From positions 1 through 33,605 of the forward strand of contig JACQVH010000067.1 in assembly GCA_016209895.1 (NCBI GenBank): 33,605 nt of DNA, written 5' to 3'. The position numbers and the translations under genes were made by a program. This document shows, piece by piece, positions 7,732 through 14,589 of this stretch; the first letter of the stretch is position 1; the number at the start of each line of letters is the position of its first letter. A model generated the notes under the pieces. The model saw only the letters and a program-made list of their open reading frames with translations, ran no database searches and was not told where the DNA came from. The DNA is from Candidatus Hydrogenedentota bacterium. Lineage in GTDB: Bacteria > Hydrogenedentota > Hydrogenedentia > Hydrogenedentales > SLHB01.

Positions 7732-8384
7732 ACGTCGAGGGGTACGTCGCTATCGGACGTTGCGATATTGATCGCAGCGCTCGAGTATGCATGGGCGCTG
7801 TAATTGGCAAACCCTTCCGCCCGCTCATCGACGTGGCGGAGTTAGAAACAGATTGCAAGACAACGATCGGGCCTCGTACTTATGTGGGCTACTATTCTGT
7901 AGTAGGAGCGGGAAGCAGCCTAGGGGAAGGCGTCATTATCGACGACTATTGTGTCATCGAAGAAGACGTCGTTGTAGGACCGAGAAGCCTGGTGATCTAT
8001 CGGGCGCAGATTTGCAACGAGGCACGCGTAGGGTCGGGGTGTGTGATCGGCGGCTTTGTTGCCGAGCGGGTCGTGATCGGCGACGGAGTTCGGCTGTTCG
8101 GTAAGGTTGTCCACTCGCAACGAGATCCGACGCGCGGCTGGGACGCGCCCGACTCGACTGAGGAATCGGCCATTCTAGAGGAGGAAGCCTTTGTTGGCTT
8201 CGATGCACTCGTGGCGGGTAAGGTTGTCATTGGGAGCAGGGCCTATGTGTGCGCGGGGGCGATTGTGACGCGCGATGTGCCTCGGATGCATGTGGCCTAC
8301 AGCGTGAACAGAATCGTCCCCGTGGCGGACTGGAAGGGTCCGTTGTCCCGATCCCCATTCTTCGACAAGGGGGTCGGGCAGTAA
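7725..8384 (+). CDS. Left-handed beta-helix (hexapeptide repeat) acyltransferase (third gene of cassette)
   Basis: 219 residues from a GTG at 7725, overlapping the hydrolase gene by 7 nt, with GGAGGAAC upstream. The sequence is a run of hexapeptide repeats with aliphatic residues every sixth position (for example V-I-I-D-D-Y, V-V-V-G-P-R, V-V-I-G-D-G). It ends in V-V-I-G-S-R-A-Y-V-C-A-G-A-I-V, close to the classic transferase signature. This fold acetylates or otherwise acylates sugars and amino sugars as a trimer. A loop with V-V-H-S-Q-R-D could supply the catalytic histidine. The tight coupling to the two upstream genes suggests a shared pathway of sugar modification. Confidence 0.85.
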   Translation: MLNVEGYVAIGRCDIDRSARVCMGAVIGKPFRPLIDVAELETDCKTTIGPRTYVGYYSVVGAGSSLGEGVIIDDYCVIEEDVVVGPRSLVIYRAQICNEARVGSGCVIGGFVAERVVIGDGVRLFGKVVHSQRDPTRGWDAPDSTEESAILEEEAFVGFDALVAGKVVIGSRAYVCAGAIVTRDVPRMHVAYSVNRIVPVADWKGPLSRSPFFDKGVGQ

Positions 8385-8391
8385 GGCTCCC

Positions 8392-9213
8392 ATGCCAACT
8401 CTCAACTCCATAGAGTTTTGGATCACCGCATACGCGGTCGCTCTGTCGATCATTGAGGTTGTCAGGGGCACGAGTAAGCTTCGGCACTTGTGGCGGACGC
8501 GCCACCTTCGACGAGTGTGGGGGATCAAAGACGGAGATCAAGTGATCGTCGTGTGCTCGGAGTTGGATGAGCCTGAAACGCGTCAACATGTGGAACCACG
8601 GGAGTTTATCTACAGCCTGAAGTACGGGGATGTGGACGCGTACTTCGAAGTGCTCGTCACGCTGCTTCGCTTGTATCCTGCCATCAGGATGCGGGTCATG
8701 TCAGCAGGTGAAGCGGAGTCAACCCGCTTGGATCTGTCAAGGCACCTGATCGTGATCGGCGGGCCAGACTATAATACGTTGGCCGCCAGGGTCTTGAGTT
8801 GGCAGCAGACACAGTTCGAGTACCGCAGTCCGCATGTGTCTGTTTGTTCCACCGAGCACCCGGATGAGATCGTCCTCTACGACAACGTAAGAGAGGCCGA
8901 GTACTGGCACACGACGGACGAACATGACTATGGATACTTCGAGCGGATTCAGAATCGGCACAATCCCAAGAGTCGTGTGATCCTGATAGGTGGTTGCCAT
9001 ACCATCGGGGTAGCTGGCGCGGTGAAGGCATTCTCGATGGCCCAGAGCGAGGACGGAGAGATCCCGTCATCCGTACTGGCCAACGCAGGCCTGGTCGCCA
9101 GGAAAGTCGGAAAGGCGGTTCGATTCTCTGTTCTCGTCGAGGCTGAACGTATTGGCCAGACCGTGAGCGTGCCGCTCGTTCGCCAAGAGCGAGTTACAGT
9201 CAGGAGTCAATAG
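8392..9213 (+). CDS. Membrane-anchored protein of unknown function with two Rossmann-like Gly-Gly motifs (fourth gene of cassette)
   Basis: 273 residues, ATG at 8392, 7 bp after the previous stop. One hydrophobic helix (about 6-25) is followed by R-G and many basic residues, so the rest probably faces the cytosol. A first strand V-I-V-V-C-S (51-56) follows; then L-I-V-I-G-G-P-D-Y-N (119-128) and V-I-L-I-G-G-C-H-T-I-G (196-206) with G-A at 209-210, each a strand running into a glycine-rich loop. D-Y-G lies between them at 179-181. This resembles an alpha/beta nucleotide- or ligand-binding domain, but I do not recognise a named family. No catalytic residues can be assigned. As the last gene of the cassette it could be the membrane sensor or effector of the set; that is speculation. 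Confidence 0.75.
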   Translation: MPTLNSIEFWITAYAVALSIIEVVRGTSKLRHLWRTRHLRRVWGIKDGDQVIVVCSELDEPETRQHVEPREFIYSLKYGDVDAYFEVLVTLLRLYPAIRMRVMSAGEAESTRLDLSRHLIVIGGPDYNTLAARVLSWQQTQFEYRSPHVSVCSTEHPDEIVLYDNVREAEYWHTTDEHDYGYFERIQNRHNPKSRVILIGGCHTIGVAGAVKAFSMAQSEDGEIPSSVLANAGLVARKVGKAVRFSVLVEAERIGQTVSVPLVRQERVTVRSQ

Positions 9214-9222
9214 GCGGGAGCA

Positions 9223-9243
9223 CGATCTCACACTTTGAGATCG
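9223..9243 (+). terminator. Hairpin closing the four-gene cassette
   Basis: CGATCTCA, five-base loop, TGAGATCG: a perfect 8-bp stem beginning 10 bp after the stop of the last cassette gene and ending just before attC site 2. There is no T-run after it, so intrinsic termination is uncertain; it may instead stabilise the mRNA 3' end. Confidence 0.4.
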
Positions 9244-9247
9244 GGCC

Positions 9248-9311
9248 GCCGAACAACCGGTTGCAGCGGACGGTCCGCCGCGCGGCCCGCCGCTGAACCG
9301 GAGCGTTGGGC
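9248..9311 (+). other. attC-like integron recombination site 2
   Basis: Boxes GCCGAAC (9248-9254) and GCGTTGGGC (ending 9311; GTTGGGC fits GTTRRRY) flank the same arms as site 1: CCGGTT/AACCGG and CAGCGG/CCGCTG, with an inner GC-rich hairpin that differs in length. Expected cleavage is between 9305 and 9306. The inner stem is longer here than in site 1, which is normal variation between attC sites. Confidence 0.85.
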
Positions 9312-9338
9312 CAACCCGACAGGATGGGAGGTGCGCAC

Positions 9339-10193
9339 GTGATCGGTCTTGACGTAGCGAAGGTAGAGGCGACGAACAAGGGTGGCCTGGTTGAGGCGAA
9401 CGGCGTTACCATCGTCGCCTTCTACGGAGCCGCGAAGCCACCTGCTCTCCATCGCCTTGTGTCCGCAGTCAGTGCACACGTGGAGGATTTGCTCAAGGAC
9501 TACCCAGGGCTCTTCTGCGCCTATCCGATAGCGCAAGTCCATGCCACTCTGATGGGTATCGAGGGCCACTCAGAGGGTGACGCTATAGTACTCGACAACG
9601 CACGGACTCGCGCTCTACGTTGTGGCGTCCCTGCCAGGCCGTTCGATGTAGCTGGTTTGCTTCGTTTTCTGCGGCAACACCCGTGGCCGTTGCGCTGCCA
9701 GTTCGGCGGCCATGCTCCCATCGACCGAAATCCATATGACGTCGGCAATGCACCGTGGGACCGCAGCTTCGACGTGCAAGCCAACGGCCTGGCCGTCCTC
9801 ATGGGATGGCCATGCAGTCACGACGGGACGCCCTTTGCTCCCACCCTCCTCGGACTCCGCAAGGCACTGGAAACGTACGGCGCCATCCATAAATACCACA
9901 TAGACCCGGCAGACCAGGACAACGACCTGTTTATCAGGTTGGGCGGCATTAGTGCACAAGCCTGGATCGAACTCGTACACTCGGACCAGGCGGAGAGGGC
10001 CCTCACCGCCTTGCTTGAGGCACGCGATCAGGTGCGGCTATCACTGCTGGCCCGCCCCACGGTGGTGGACATCGAATTGCGGGACCTATCTGTCGTTCGC
10101 TATCAATGTACCACCCTGGCACGCGTAGCTTTCTGCGAGCCCGTCACTTCACTCGCCGCCAGTGCCCTGGCTAAGCAGTACGAATCCGCGTAG
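9339..10193 (+). CDS. Cassette-encoded protein of unknown function with 2H-like HATL motif
   Basis: 284 residues. I choose the GTG at 9339 because GGGAGG lies 7 bases upstream; a TTG at 9306 would fall in the attC box. The protein is soluble, with H-A-T-L at about 68-71 (like one motif of 2H phosphoesterases / RNA ligases). C-Q-F-G-G-H follows about 60 residues later, and a conserved-looking R-D-L-S-V-V-R-Y near the C-terminus. A second H-x-T/S motif is not obvious, so 2H membership is weak. It is the only gene of its cassette, in the same direction as its neighbours. Confidence 0.7.
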   Translation: MIGLDVAKVEATNKGGLVEANGVTIVAFYGAAKPPALHRLVSAVSAHVEDLLKDYPGLFCAYPIAQVHATLMGIEGHSEGDAIVLDNARTRALRCGVPARPFDVAGLLRFLRQHPWPLRCQFGGHAPIDRNPYDVGNAPWDRSFDVQANGLAVLMGWPCSHDGTPFAPTLLGLRKALETYGAIHKYHIDPADQDNDLFIRLGGISAQAWIELVHSDQAERALTALLEARDQVRLSLLARPTVVDIELRDLSVVRYQCTTLARVAFCEPVTSLAASALAKQYESA

Positions 10194-10217
10194 ATATGTC
10201 AGCCAACCTATGCAGAG

Positions 10218-10277
10218 GCCCAACAACGGCATGCAGCGGACGGCACTTCGCGCCGCCGCTGATGTCGGGCGTTACAC
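10218..10277 (+). other. attC-like integron recombination site 3
   Basis: Boxes GCCCAAC (10218-10224) and GCGTTACAC (ending 10277) flank a palindrome with CGGCAT/ATGTCG, CAGCGG/CCGCTG and a short inner stem with a CTTCG loop. The middle shares the CAGCGGACGGC core with sites 1 and 2. Expected cleavage is between 10271 and 10272. The outer-arm match is slightly decayed. Confidence 0.8.
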
Positions 10278-10338
10278 TCTCCCATCGGCCTTCTTGGCCT
10301 TTTCCGCCAGTTCCTCGCCGGCCGCCGAGAATGTTCCG

Positions 10339-10473
10339 AAGGTCCGCCTGCACCGGCTTCACGAAGGCAAGCGCGAGCTGCGTGTGTACGACGACATAGA
10401 CGACGATGTGACGATGCCGGCGTGCATGTTTGCCAAGCGCCTTCGCGGCTACCGCGCGATGGGAAATACAGTC
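10339..10473 (+). pseudogene. Remnant of SF2 (DEAD/DEAH) helicase C-terminus
   Basis: In the frame of 10162, about 45 codons read V-R-L-H-R-L-H-E-G-K-R-E-L-R-V-Y-D-D-I-D, then M-P-A-C-M-F-A-K-R-L-R-G-Y-R-A-M-G. This matches from memory the extreme C-terminal segment of a group of SF2 helicases (G-R-L-H-R ... Y-D-Y-V-D ... F-E-K-R-L-R-G-Y). Nothing helicase-like lies upstream: the segment sits only 60 bp after attC site 3. It is probably the tail of a mostly deleted cassette or an older neighbour. Confidence 0.55.
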
Positions 10474-10689
10474 CAGGCAAATGACGAACAATTACCTTTG
10501 CCGGCAGCCTCATTGAGTGTTGGGAGTCCTGCTGAGTAATCCCGCAACAAGCCATCGAGAGCGGCGATTCGTAGGAAAACCAGCGACGATTCCCATATTT
10601 CGGCCTCAAGTAGGGCAGTTCAAATGGGGTCGCTCGGCTATTAAGTCACGCCCCGCGCTCGGCATCCCCCAAAACCCGAGACCCGATCC

Positions 10690-10720
10690 GCAGTGCAACG
10701 CCCGGCGCTTATTACATGGG
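10690..10720 (+). repeat. Dispersed repeat, copy 1 (GTGCAACGCC family)
   Basis: Aligns base for base over most of its length with 11702-11732 and with the reverse complement of 33555-33587. The shared core is AGTGCAACGCC, then a GGCT-like block, an AT-rich TATACATA-like block and TGGG. Non-coding. Confidence 0.7.
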
Positions 10721-11009
10721 ACGAGTACTTACAGCGTGATTTTATCCGCCTCGGGGGCGGACCGCCCACGAAAGGAGAATTTGTCCGCCTTTTAAGCGCC
10801 TCTGGCGCGATGGAGGATTCTGTCCTCACGCATCACGCGCCAACGCAACGACCACGTTTCGTGGCGTCGTGGTTGTCTAATCCGCAATCCGCAATCGGGT
10901 GACCGAGGAAATCAGTCCGGACGAAAACGCCTAACGGCGTCACTACGAACGAGGTTTTCGTCGAGGACTTGGTTGGTAGTGTGCCCGTAAGGGCATAGTT
11001 CCACGGACA

Positions 11010-11080
11010 GCCAGACTTGAAAACCTGCCCCATAAGCGGCAATCGCCCGATTTCTTGTGGGGCAGACTTTCCAGTCCGCC
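11010..11080. repeat. Imperfect inverted repeat, 23-bp arms
   Basis: The left arm 11010-11032 and right arm 11058-11080 pair at 18 of 23 positions, with a 25-base loop. The end of the stem nearest the loop (TGGGGCAG/CTGCCCCA) is perfect for 8 bp. It lies far from any gene and could be a small mobile hairpin element or a structured RNA. Confidence 0.6.
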
Positions 11081-11312
11081 TACACGGTTTTCGACCCGCC
11101 GGCGCTGTCAAGCTTGTTTTTGACTTGTGCATTCATCCGTGATATCCGCGCTATCCGCGGTCAATTTCAATTCTCTGCGCTCTTTGCGTTCCTTGCGGTT
11201 GAATCAAAGTTAATCCACCAACTCTGCTGGTGAGAATTCATAAGGTTCTACCGTTCCGGCGTAAGACCGTTTGTGGAGGATGTAGCCCGAGGTCATGGTG
11301 TCCGCACAATTG

Positions 11313-11419
11313 GGGCTGAAGCCCAGGGGGAAAGCCACGCTGAAGCGTGCTTTGGCATGAGCGGGGTCAGGCCCACCCCGGCTGAAGCCGGGTGCAAAGA
11401 GGAGCCGGCTAAAGCCCGG
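11313..11419. repeat. Four consecutive stem-TGAA/TAAA-stem palindromes
   Basis: GGGC-TGAA-GCCC (11313-11324), CACGC-TGAA-GCGTG (11336-11349), CCCGGC-TGAA-GCCGGG (11377-11392) and GCCGGC-TAAA-GCCCGGC (11403-11419). Stems differ in sequence but stay complementary, while the four-base loop is almost constant. Confidence 0.75.
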
Positions 11420-11701
11420 CTGATCCGTCCGATAAGCGCTGACGCGGCAAGGAGGCAAGACGTGGGTCATAGGTCTGTTTCGCAGATGGGCCCCTTTACG
11501 GGGCCTTCCTCATACCACCCGTTCTATGGGTGGTTCTGATTCGCTCCGCTCGTGTCCGTCTTTTGAGCGCCTCGCGCGCTCTGGCGGACTTATGCGCGCT
11601 TTGGTGCACTCCGCTTTCTTGCTATCCTTGGTGTGCTCGCGATTTTTGTGGTCCTACCAGCCCGTGGGCCATTTTCCTATTTTTGGCCTTTCCAGCACCC
11701 G

Positions 11702-11732
11702 GAGTGCAACGCCGGAGGCTATACATAATGGG
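11702..11732 (+). repeat. Dispersed repeat, copy 2 (GTGCAACGCC family)
   Basis: GAGTGCAACGCCGGAGGCTA followed by an AT-rich block and TGGG. It is the closest relative of the inverted copy at 33555-33587. Confidence 0.75.
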
Positions 11733-11953
11733 ACGGTTCTTCAGTCGCGGCCCCAGCCGCACGGGGTTCCTCGATCGATCCGGCAACCGGGGACTCTTGG
11801 CCGCCGAAGTCAATGCAAAAGGAATCTGGAACTCTGGAAATGAAGAGATGGCGTCCCTCGAAGAAGACAGAAATTTGCCCGCCATGGGATAAGTTAGCTC
11901 CATATGGCGAGTAGTTACATCGTGGCGTTGTGTTGAGTCTGGAGAACCGGGTG

Positions 11954-12268
11954 ATGGACTTGCCGCATTATGCTCTGGTGCTTTTGGCCGCGAGCTTGAC
12001 ACGGTCCCTTTTCCTTTGGATCGGCCTCAAGGTGATGGAAACGTACGGGAGCTATCCCAACTGCCTTGCTGTCGCGGTTCTTGCCGATTTGATTGGCTTG
12101 GTTCCTTACGTTGGGCTGCCGGCCAAGTATCTGGTTATGGTATTCCTGCTCTCGCGCTGGACCCGGGCTCACGTCTGGCCGCACGCGGTCGTCATCGTAT
12201 TGATTTCCGAAGCCGGTATGTATCTGTTTCATTGGTTAGTGCGAGGGCCTTTCGGATCGTTTCCGTAG
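11954..12268 (+). CDS. Small integral membrane protein, unknown function
   Basis: 104 residues from an ATG at 11954 (GTG at 11951 adjacent; GGAG at 11941-11944 gives suitable spacing to the ATG). Three hydrophobic stretches are visible, at about residues 5-25, 35-65 and 75-97. Short loops contain Tyr, Trp and Arg, typical of inner-membrane proteins. The longer open frame starting at 11930 adds only a few residues upstream of the ribosome binding site. I do not recognise the family. It stands alone after the repeat-rich region and ahead of the GspF-domain-like gene on the same strand, 256 bp away. Confidence 0.65.
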   Translation: MDLPHYALVLLAASLTRSLFLWIGLKVMETYGSYPNCLAVAVLADLIGLVPYVGLPAKYLVMVFLLSRWTRAHVWPHAVVIVLISEAGMYLFHWLVRGPFGSFP

Positions 12269-12359
12269 CGCGTCAGCCACACGGTCGCAACTGGCCCAAA
12301 CGCTATGGCATTCGTAGACCGGAGGTGCGTGTTTTTAGAAACGAATTGCCGCATTCGGT

Positions 12360-12395
12360 CCTGAGGTTGACTCAGGGTTCGCGGGTTGTTATCAT
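12360..12395 (+). promoter_or_regulatory. Sigma-70-type promoter with overlapping palindromic operator
   Basis: The -35 TTGACT (12367-12372) and -10 TATCAT (12390-12395) are 17 bp apart, a near-consensus promoter. A perfect inverted repeat CCTGAGGTTGACTCAGG (12360-12376) contains the whole -35, the position of a repressor site. Transcription would start near 12402, giving a leader of about 120 nt before the small GspF-like gene at 12524. Confidence 0.65.
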
Positions 12396-12523
12396 TTAGC
12401 GTGAATTTAGGAGCTTTCGCTTTCCGGTAGCGAGGTAGGTTCGCGTTTTCATCTTGTCGTCGCGTTCCGGCAATCATTAGTGAAATACACCGTGGGTCAT
12501 GAACCTCGCAACAGGGAGCGTAT

Positions 12524-12715
12524 GTGGTGGCTGTCTTTCAGTTCCGGGCTGTAAACCGGCAAAGGGAGGATCACGTGGAAACCGGTACCGTGGTCGCCCA
12601 CAACGAAGAGGAAGCCAAGAAGAAGCTACGCCAAATGCATTTTGAAGAGATTCGCCTGAAAAAGCTCGGCGGTCTGTCGGGGCTGCTCAAATCATTTACG
12701 GCGGACATCAAGTAG
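12524..12715 (+). CDS. Free-standing GspF/PilC N-terminal-domain-like small protein
   Basis: 63 residues; start GTG at 12524 or, with better spacing from AGGGAG (12513-12518), GTG at 12527. The pattern F-Q-F-R-A-V-N, then G-T-V-V-A-H-N-E-E-E-A-K-K-K-L-R and I-R-L-K-K matches the first about 60 residues of type II secretion/type IV pilus inner-membrane proteins GspF/PilC. There the start reads F-x-Y-x-A, G-x-x-x-A-x-x-x-x-E-A and L. No membrane helices follow: the protein stops after L-K-S-F-T-A-D-I-K. It could be a regulator or decoy of a pilus assembly platform, or a small domain used elsewhere. It has its own promoter. A prepilin-like gene lies 6.6 kb downstream. Confidence 0.65.
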   Translation: MVAVFQFRAVNRQREDHVETGTVVAHNEEEAKKKLRQMHFEEIRLKKLGGLSGLLKSFTADIK

Positions 12716-12793
12716 CGCCGCTCGACCTGACTTCAGGAGTCGGCAGGCGCGAGTGAGTGTGTTGTGCGCCACCGAGACGGGGCGATTATGGGA

Positions 12794-13594
12794 TCAGGGG
12801 GCGGCCGGATGAAGCACATCACTAAATCGCGGTACGGCCAACGCGGCGGCGAAGACGTCCACCGCCGCTACCTTTGCGTCACGCAATGCCCGCGCGCATT
12901 CCGACACGGTCCGGGCGGTCGTGATCACGTCGTCAATGAGCAAGACACACTTTCCCCGGAGATGGTTTCCATTCGCCACGGCGAAGGCGCCTCGAACATT
13001 GGCGCGGCGCGCAGCTTCCGTTTTCAGTCGGCTCTGTACACGGGTAGGCCGTATCCGCTGGAGGGAGTCGTCCAGTTGCGCCCGGGGGAAGATCGGCAAC
13101 AATCCCCGCGCTAATAGTTCGGATTGATTGTACCCGCGGGCTCGCCGCCGCACGCGGTGCAAGGGCACGGGCGTGAGATAGTCGTACTCGTCACACTCGA
13201 GTTCGCGCGACGCAAACTCCGCCATGAGCCGGCCCAAGGGCCCGGCCAGCCGCGACTTGTCATTGAACTTGAAGAGCTTAATGGCTTCCGCCACGGCGTC
13301 TTCATAATAGGCTGCGCCGTAGATACGCCGGTAGGGCAGACGTTTCTCGGCGCGACAGTCCGCGCACGGGAAGTTCCGCTGCGTGGCAAAGCCCACAGCC
13401 CCCGGGTGGGGCTTGCCGCAGACGGTACAGAACGGCCGCTGGATGCGCGGGCTCAGTTCCCAGCACGTGGGACAGAAGAAGCCGTTCTCCTCGGTGAGCA
13501 AACGCAGCCCGCATTTCTTGCAGAAAATGGGCAACAACAGGTTTTTCAGGGTTAATACCCAGTCACCGAGAAACGATGCGTAGCTGGTTCCCAT
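12794..13594 (-). CDS. comF: ComF family phosphoribosyltransferase-like protein
   Basis: 266 residues. The N-terminus carries two zinc-ribbon-like pairs (C-K-K-C at 25-28 with C-P-T-C at 41-44; C-T-V-C with C-A-D-C further on), followed by R-R-I-Y-G-A-A-Y-Y. The PRPP-binding-type loop C-V-L-L-I-D-D-V-I-T-T-A-R-T-V sits in the last third, and R-x-R-G-Y-N-Q is present. All are hallmarks of ComF/GntX proteins, needed for DNA uptake or carbon utilisation in different bacteria. The length is normal (about 230-270). It converges with the GspF-like gene; no uptake operon is visible nearby. Confidence 0.92.
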   Translation of the reverse strand: MGTSYASFLGDWVLTLKNLLLPIFCKKCGLRLLTEENGFFCPTCWELSPRIQRPFCTVCGKPHPGAVGFATQRNFPCADCRAEKRLPYRRIYGAAYYEDAVAEAIKLFKFNDKSRLAGPLGRLMAEFASRELECDEYDYLTPVPLHRVRRRARGYNQSELLARGLLPIFPRAQLDDSLQRIRPTRVQSRLKTEAARRANVRGAFAVANGNHLRGKCVLLIDDVITTARTVSECARALRDAKVAAVDVFAAALAVPRFSDVLHPAAP

Positions 13595-13697
13595 TTACGC
13601 GACCCTTCGGCCCTGATTCGAGTAAAGAGATTGCAAATGATTTTTCAGTTTGCGCCTGAGGTCCGTCCACGATCGAGTACTCGTGAAAGAATAAACG

Positions 13698-13922
13698 TTA
13701 GGTCGAGCTCTTTTTCCGGCTTCTCGAATGTTTTGCGGCTCGGCAGTAGATGTCGTTCACGGTCATGCCTTGAAAGAGACGTTCCTGAAGCACGAGATAA
13801 TCTCCTTCTCCCGGAGCAAACTGACGGAGAAACCGGACGGTGCCGGAAAAACCCAGTTCTCGGGTAAGCGCTCTAAGTCCAGCTTGCCTTAATTCACGGT
13901 CGTCATAGGTCATTTTCGGCAT
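13698..13922 (-). CDS. Small partner protein of PIN toxin (candidate antitoxin)
   Basis: 74 residues from an ATG at 13922, overlapping the end of the PIN gene by 20 nt, so the two are translated together. It reads M-T-Y-D-D-R-E-L-R-Q-A-G-L-R-A-L near the start, then a helical region F-L-R-Q-F and G-D-Y-L-V-L-Q-E-R-L-F-Q-G-M-T-V-N-D-I-Y. Small proteins of this look commonly sit next to PIN-domain genes in environmental bacteria. No DNA-binding fold can be named. Toxin-first gene order is unusual for vapBC. Confidence 0.6.
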   Translation of the reverse strand: MPKMTYDDRELRQAGLRALTRELGFSGTVRFLRQFAPGEGDYLVLQERLFQGMTVNDIYCRAAKHSRSRKKSST

Positions 13923-14373
13923 TGGCAATTACCTTTTTCACAAAATCAATTGGGTTGATAGCTCGCACCTTTAGATCAAGCCCTTTCGTGATTCTCGGTG
14001 TCGCACGCACGATCTTATCGTCGCACGTGATGAAGAAGTCACATCCACTGACTTCGGCGCAAGCTACGTGTAGCGCATCTCTTGGCCATAGACGGAACTC
14101 GCGAGTAATTCGTTGTGCTAACCTTCTAATTATATTCGAGGCAGTAATGTTTGCGCGACAAATCCCGCGAAACAGTTTGATCCCCTCGCGGCGCTCTGCG
14201 TTCGGGTTTAGACGATTCTCGTAATCTAAGATGAACGACCAACAAAGCACGAATTCACCTGCTTCTGCGCGGTCAAAAATGGCTTCGACGGCAGCGGTTT
14301 CGAGATGTATCCGAATTTGTGATTGGTCATCGAAACACCGATTGAATATGTTCATGTCGCAGTAGACTTTCAA
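13903..14373 (-). CDS. PIN-domain protein (VapC-like RNase toxin)
   Basis: 156 residues starting M-K-V-Y-C-D-M-N-I-F, with the first acidic residue of the PIN fold at Asp6. Further acids are Glu52 (D-Y-E-N-R), Asp99 (P-R-D-A-L-H) and Asp118/119 (C-D-D-K). The D-A-L-H-V-A and F-I-T-C-D-D segments are classic PIN endoribonuclease features. It is transcribed leftward, divergently from the M20 peptidase, and is followed by the overlapping small partner gene. Substrate RNA is unknown. Confidence 0.85.
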   Translation of the reverse strand: MKVYCDMNIFNRCFDDQSQIRIHLETAAVEAIFDRAEAGEFVLCWSFILDYENRLNPNAERREGIKLFRGICRANITASNIIRRLAQRITREFRLWPRDALHVACAEVSGCDFFITCDDKIVRATPRITKGLDLKVRAINPIDFVKKVIANAENDL

Positions 14374-14589
14374 AATTGCACCTGCCTCGATTTTTCCCCA
14401 TGAACAGACCTTCTATGGAATATAGCCGAACCGGCGAAACAACTTCCAGGGGCGTCTGGAAGGATGAGCTCCTGGAGTTTTGGTTTCGATTCGACGTGCT
14501 ACTCGCTAGCCTCGCTACACGTTCTCCTGCTATATTGATTGTCCCACAGAGTTTTCCGGGCCGAGTTTTCAGTATCTGGAGTTGGATTC

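Larger units (their letters stand above)
10540..11953. other. 1.4-kb non-coding region of dispersed repeats
   Basis: I see no supportable gene here: the open frames are short, on both strands, and lack ribosome binding sites. The region holds two copies of a 31-bp dispersed repeat (10690 and 11702), a 71-bp imperfect hairpin (11010-11080), four tetraloop hairpins (11313-11419), and a stretch near 11130-11205 of the 'TCTGCGCTCTTTGCGTTCCT' kind. It separates the cassette array from the more ordinary chromosome. Confidence 0.7.

Noticed and set aside
11526-11892. Overlapping 105- and 120-codon plus-strand frames
   Set aside because: They run through the dispersed repeat at 11702-11732 and lack ribosome sites; the protein text is typical of repeat-derived spurious frames.
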